Part shown: piece by piece, positions 5,856 to 7,852 of the stretch
Layout: each line of letters begins with the position of its first letter
Position numbering within the stretch: position 1 is the stretch's first letter
Assembly: GCA_003242425.1 (NCBI GenBank)
Contig: QGUL01000067.1
Coordinates: 1-7,852 of the forward strand
DNA: 7,852 bases
Source of the DNA: Pseudomonadota bacterium
GTDB taxonomy: Bacteria > Pseudomonadota > Gammaproteobacteria > Burkholderiales > SG8-39
Direction: 5' to 3'
Translations under genes and position numbers: made by a program
The notes under the pieces: generated by a model
Told to the model about the DNA's origin: nothing
The model's database searches: none
Seen by the model: the letters and a program-made list of their open reading frames with translations, nothing else

Positions 5856-6980
5856 TCAGTCGTTGCCCTCTCCCTCGTCTTCCTCGACCAGTCGGCGCTT
5901 GCGCACCGCTTCGGCGAGTTCGTTCAGCAGCATCTCCGTGTCGTCCCAGCCGATGCAGGCGTCGGTGATGCTCTGGCCGTAGGTGAGCGTCTTGCCCGGC
6001 ACCAGATCCTGGCGGCCCTCGCACAGGTGCGACTCGATCATCACGCCGATGATGCGTTCGTCGCCCGCGGCGATCTGACCGGCGACGTCGCGCGCGACCT
6101 CGACCTGGCGCTTGTACTGCTTGGCGCTGTTGGCGTGCGAGACGTCGATCATCAGGCGCTGGGCCAGACCGCCGCTGGCGAGTTCCTTGCAGGCGGCGTC
6201 CACGCTGGCGGCGTCATAGTTGGGCTGCTTGCCGCCGCGCAGGATGATATGGCAGTCCTCGTTGCCGTTGGTCGAGACGATGGCGGAATGGCCGCCCTTG
6301 GTGACGGACAGGAAATGGTGCGGCGAGGAAGCCGCCTTGATCGCGTCCACCGCGATCTTGACGTTGCCGTCGGTGCCGTTCTTGAAGCCCACCGGGCAGG
6401 ACAGTCCGGAGGCGAGCTCGCGATGCACTTGCGATTCGGTCGTACGGGCGCCGATCGCGCCCCAGGACACCAGGTCGGCGTAGTACTGGGGGGTGATCAT
6501 GTCGAGGAACTCGGTGCCCGCGGGCATGCCCATCTCGTTGATGTTGAGCAGCAGCTGGCGGGCAATGCGCAGGCCCTTGTTGATCTGGAAGCTGCCGTCC
6601 AGGTCCGGGTCGTTGATGAGCCCTTTCCAGCCCACCGTCGTGCGCGGCTTTTCGAAGTACACGCGCATGACGACGACCAGATCCTTCTCCAGCGCCTTCT
6701 TGAGCGCCAGCAGTCGCTCCGCATACTCCAGCGCCGCCCTCACGTCGTGCACCGAACACGGCCCCACTACGACGACGAGCCGGTCGTCCGCCCCGTGCAG
6801 CACGCGATGGATCGCCTGCCGGGTCTCGTACACCACCTCCACGGCCTTCTCGCGCAGCGGGAATTCGCGCAGCACGTGCGAGGGCGGCACGAGCTCCTTG
6901 ATTTCACGGATGCGTACGTCGTCGACTTTGGAGCGCATTTGGTGGTCCGAGAAAAGGGATTGGACGATTGCGGAGGACAT
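5856..6980 (-). CDS. aroG: 3-deoxy-7-phosphoheptulonate (DAHP) synthase, class I, phenylalanine-sensitive type
   Basis: This 374-residue cytoplasmic enzyme condenses phosphoenolpyruvate with erythrose 4-phosphate, the first step of the shikimate pathway to aromatic amino acids. Aligned by motif to E. coli AroG with a constant offset of 14, the metal and substrate residues are all kept: C75 (GPCSVHD), R106, K111, R179, K200, R248, H282, E316 and D340. Residues of the E. coli phenylalanine site also match: D160, M161, P164, L189, L193, S194, F223, S225 and V235. Feedback inhibition by phenylalanine is therefore likely, though not proven. The C-terminus carries an extra acidic tail (about 366-374). 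The ATG at 6980 has no clear Shine-Dalgarno site. Met15 (6938) is an alternative start, but conserved homology begins only after about residue 20. A -10 box lies 30 nt upstream. The gene is transcribed away from the AAA+ gene. Confidence 0.96.
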   Translation of the reverse strand: MSSAIVQSLFSDHQMRSKVDDVRIREIKELVPPSHVLREFPLREKAVEVVYETRQAIHRVLHGADDRLVVVVGPCSVHDVRAALEYAERLLALKKALEKDLVVVMRVYFEKPRTTVGWKGLINDPDLDGSFQINKGLRIARQLLLNINEMGMPAGTEFLDMITPQYYADLVSWGAIGARTTESQVHRELASGLSCPVGFKNGTDGNVKIAVDAIKAASSPHHFLSVTKGGHSAIVSTNGNEDCHIILRGGKQPNYDAASVDAACKELASGGLAQRLMIDVSHANSAKQYKRQVEVARDVAGQIAAGDERIIGVMIESHLCEGRQDLVPGKTLTYGQSITDACIGWDDTEMLLNELAEAVRKRRLVEEDEGEGND

Positions 6981-7009
6981 GGCGGTACAGCGTTGATTCG
7001 AGGGGCTGG

Positions 7010-7015
7010 ATTATA
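7010..7015 (-). promoter_or_regulatory. Putative sigma-70 -10 box for aroG
   Basis: The minus strand reads TATAAT here, a perfect -10 consensus in GC-rich surroundings. Transcription would begin near 7003, giving a leader of about 23 nt to the ATG at 6980. At 16-18 nt spacing no good -35 hexamer is present (CCGAGG at 17 nt), so an activator may be needed or the match may be fortuitous. Confidence 0.5.
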
Positions 7016-7197
7016 TCGCAATGCAACATCGGCCTCGGAGGGGCTTGGGCATGGTTTTGTCAATCGGCGCCATAGCCGCCGCCTCAGGGGGGACCGGGAC
7101 CCTTTTCATTAGCAATTCCCGCCTGCTGCTGCCAGCGCCAAAGTGCGATGAAGGGGGCATAAGTCGCGCCTTTCGCGTTGTTGCTGTCAAAGACGCA

Positions 7198-7214
7198 TGG
7201 TAGCTTTCTTGCAA
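7198..7214 (+). promoter_or_regulatory. Possible sigma-54-like -24/-12 element for the AAA+ gene
   Basis: TGG at 7198-7200 and TTGCA at 7209-7213 place GG (7199-7200) and GC (7211-7212) exactly 10 nt apart, as in the sigma-54 pattern GG-N10-GC. The -12 half is perfect; the -24 half matches only TGGnA. The predicted transcription start, about 7224, would leave a leader of only about 13 nt that still contains most of the Shine-Dalgarno site. An alternative reading of the same bases is an extended -10 (TGGTAGCTT) with TTGTTG 17 nt upstream. Confidence 0.28.
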
Positions 7215-7222
7215 GGGCTTCA

Positions 7223-7230
7223 AAGGAGGT
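7223..7230 (+). promoter_or_regulatory. Consensus Shine-Dalgarno site of the AAA+ gene
   Basis: AAGGAGGT is a full match to the anti-Shine-Dalgarno consensus and lies 6 nt before the ATG at 7237. It fixes the start of a gene whose end is outside the window. Confidence 0.85.
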
Positions 7231-7236
7231 ACGACG

Positions 7237-7852
7237 ATGTCCGCCACTGCCAATCTTCCCGTCAGACACGACAAGCCGGCGGTGGATATCCCGATCGCCG
7301 GCTTCAAGGAGATCTACGACGTCGAAGCGGTGGATCGCGCCCTGCAGGAACTGCCTCCCGGCGCGAGCGAGGCCCTGAAAAGCACCTACGAGAAGATGAT
7401 CAAGGTCGGGGGCCAGCGATTCACCGTCAAGCCGGCCGGCATCCCGGCGATGGCGCATCTGTACGAAGAGCTGCCCAACTTCAAGGAGGTGCTCGACGAC
7501 ATCAAGAAGCAGATTGCCCTGTGCGCCAACACCGAGGACGAACTGGAGCTGACGCCCATGCTGCTGCTGGGCGAGCCGGGCGTGGGCAAGACGCACTTCG
7601 GCCGGCGCATCGCCGATCTGCTGGGCACCGGCTTCGGCTTCGTCTCCATGAGCTCGATGACCGCCGGCTGGATCCTCTCCGGCTCGTCCTCGCAATGGAA
7701 GAACGCCAAGCCGGGCAAGGTGTTCGAGACCTTCCTCAACGGCCAGTACGCCAACCCGCTGATCGTGGTCGACGAGATCGACAAGGCCGGCAGCGACCAG
7801 CAGTACGACGCCCTCGGCGCGCTCTACACCCTGCTCGAGCACGACACCGCGG
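7237..7852 (+). CDS. AAA+ ATPase with Lon-like ATPase core, N-terminal part (truncated by the window end)
   Basis: The frame runs open for 205 codons to the window edge with no stop. Residues 1 to about 85 form a mixed N-terminal region (starting MSATANLPVRHDKPA) that I do not recognise. A helical stretch (about 75-105, NFKEVLDDIKKQIALCANTE) leads into the ATPase core. Walker A is GEPGVGKT at 112-119, followed by HFGRRIADLLG. Walker B is LIVVDEID at 175-182, with D179 and E180. Between them, a KPGKVFETF segment and the NPLIVVDEIDKAGSD stretch recall the ATPase module of Lon, where a GALPGRI segment and NPVxLLDEIDK occupy equivalent places. The large Lon N-terminal domain is absent, so this is probably a shorter AAA+ protein. 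Whether a protease domain follows cannot be seen. Energy-dependent remodelling of a protein target is the likely class of role; the substrate is unknown. Confidence 0.85.
   Translation, partial: MSATANLPVRHDKPAVDIPIAGFKEIYDVEAVDRALQELPPGASEALKSTYEKMIKVGGQRFTVKPAGIPAMAHLYEELPNFKEVLDDIKKQIALCANTEDELELTPMLLLGEPGVGKTHFGRRIADLLGTGFGFVSMSSMTAGWILSGSSSQWKNAKPGKVFETFLNGQYANPLIVVDEIDKAGSDQQYDALGALYTLLEHDTA

Noticed and set aside
5737..6024. N-terminal extension of the tctB frame
   Set aside because: The extension lacks TctB similarity and overlaps aroG; the GTG at 5736 has an excellent Shine-Dalgarno site.
7058..7063. TTGACA on the minus strand as a -35 box for aroG
   Set aside because: It lies 42 nt from the TATAAT, far too distant, and at 17 nt downstream only CTCCGA is found.
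7090..7101. Tandem GGGACC repeat in the intergenic region
   Set aside because: Only two 6-nt copies, no dyad symmetry and no partner element; likely chance.
5832..7112. 426-codon plus-strand frame antisense to aroG
   Set aside because: It is the antisense shadow of a strongly conserved enzyme, with no recognisable domain.
7021..7203. 60-codon plus-strand open frame in the divergent intergenic region
   Set aside because: There is no Shine-Dalgarno site before the ATG, its composition is not protein-like, and it overlaps the promoter elements.
7084..7842. 252-codon minus-strand frame antisense to the AAA+ gene
   Set aside because: The plus strand encodes clear Walker A and B motifs with a perfect Shine-Dalgarno site; the antisense frame has no motifs.

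Overview
The window is about 7.85 kb of GC-rich bacterial chromosome. It is densely packed, with good Shine-Dalgarno sites and no mobile-element, CRISPR, tRNA or rRNA signal. The gene set (a CIO-type cytochrome bd oxidase, a TctA/TctB tricarboxylate carrier, a class I AroG-type DAHP synthase and a CDF-family efflux protein) and the codon use suggest a proteobacterium, most likely a betaproteobacterium. That placement is an inference from gene content, not a phylogeny.

Layout, left to right. (1) Positions 1-350, plus strand: the C-terminal end of a cation diffusion facilitator. A possible weak terminator follows. (2) Positions 443-2832, plus strand: a translationally coupled pair (ATGA overlap) for subunits I and II of a cyanide-insensitive-type cytochrome bd quinol oxidase with a short Q-loop. 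(3) Positions 2881-3720, plus strand, 48 nt after the oxidase: an NYN-domain putative RNase with a basic linker and a C-terminal LOTUS/OST-HTH-like domain. (4) A perfect 12-bp hairpin at 3726-3753 separates this rightward block from a leftward block. (5) Positions 5736 to 3772, minus strand: tctB then tctA, the two membrane subunits of a tripartite tricarboxylate transporter, with no tctC binding-protein gene next to them. (6) Positions 6980 to 5856, minus strand: a complete DAHP synthase that keeps both the catalytic residues and the residues of the E. coli AroG phenylalanine site. (7) A 256-nt divergent intergenic region holding a consensus -10 box facing aroG and a possible sigma-54-like -24/-12 element facing right. 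(8) From 7237, plus strand, running off the window: an AAA+ ATPase with a Lon-like Walker A/B core.

The genes are mostly ordinary housekeeping and transport functions: metal export, quinol oxidation, organic-acid uptake and entry to the shikimate pathway. I see no clear evidence of an undescribed multi-gene system. The parts most worth a second look are the NYN-LOTUS protein behind the oxidase operon, the truncated AAA+ gene with its possible sigma-54 promoter, and the TctBA pair without its binding protein. No stretch longer than 300 nt lacks a gene; the longest is 6981-7236.
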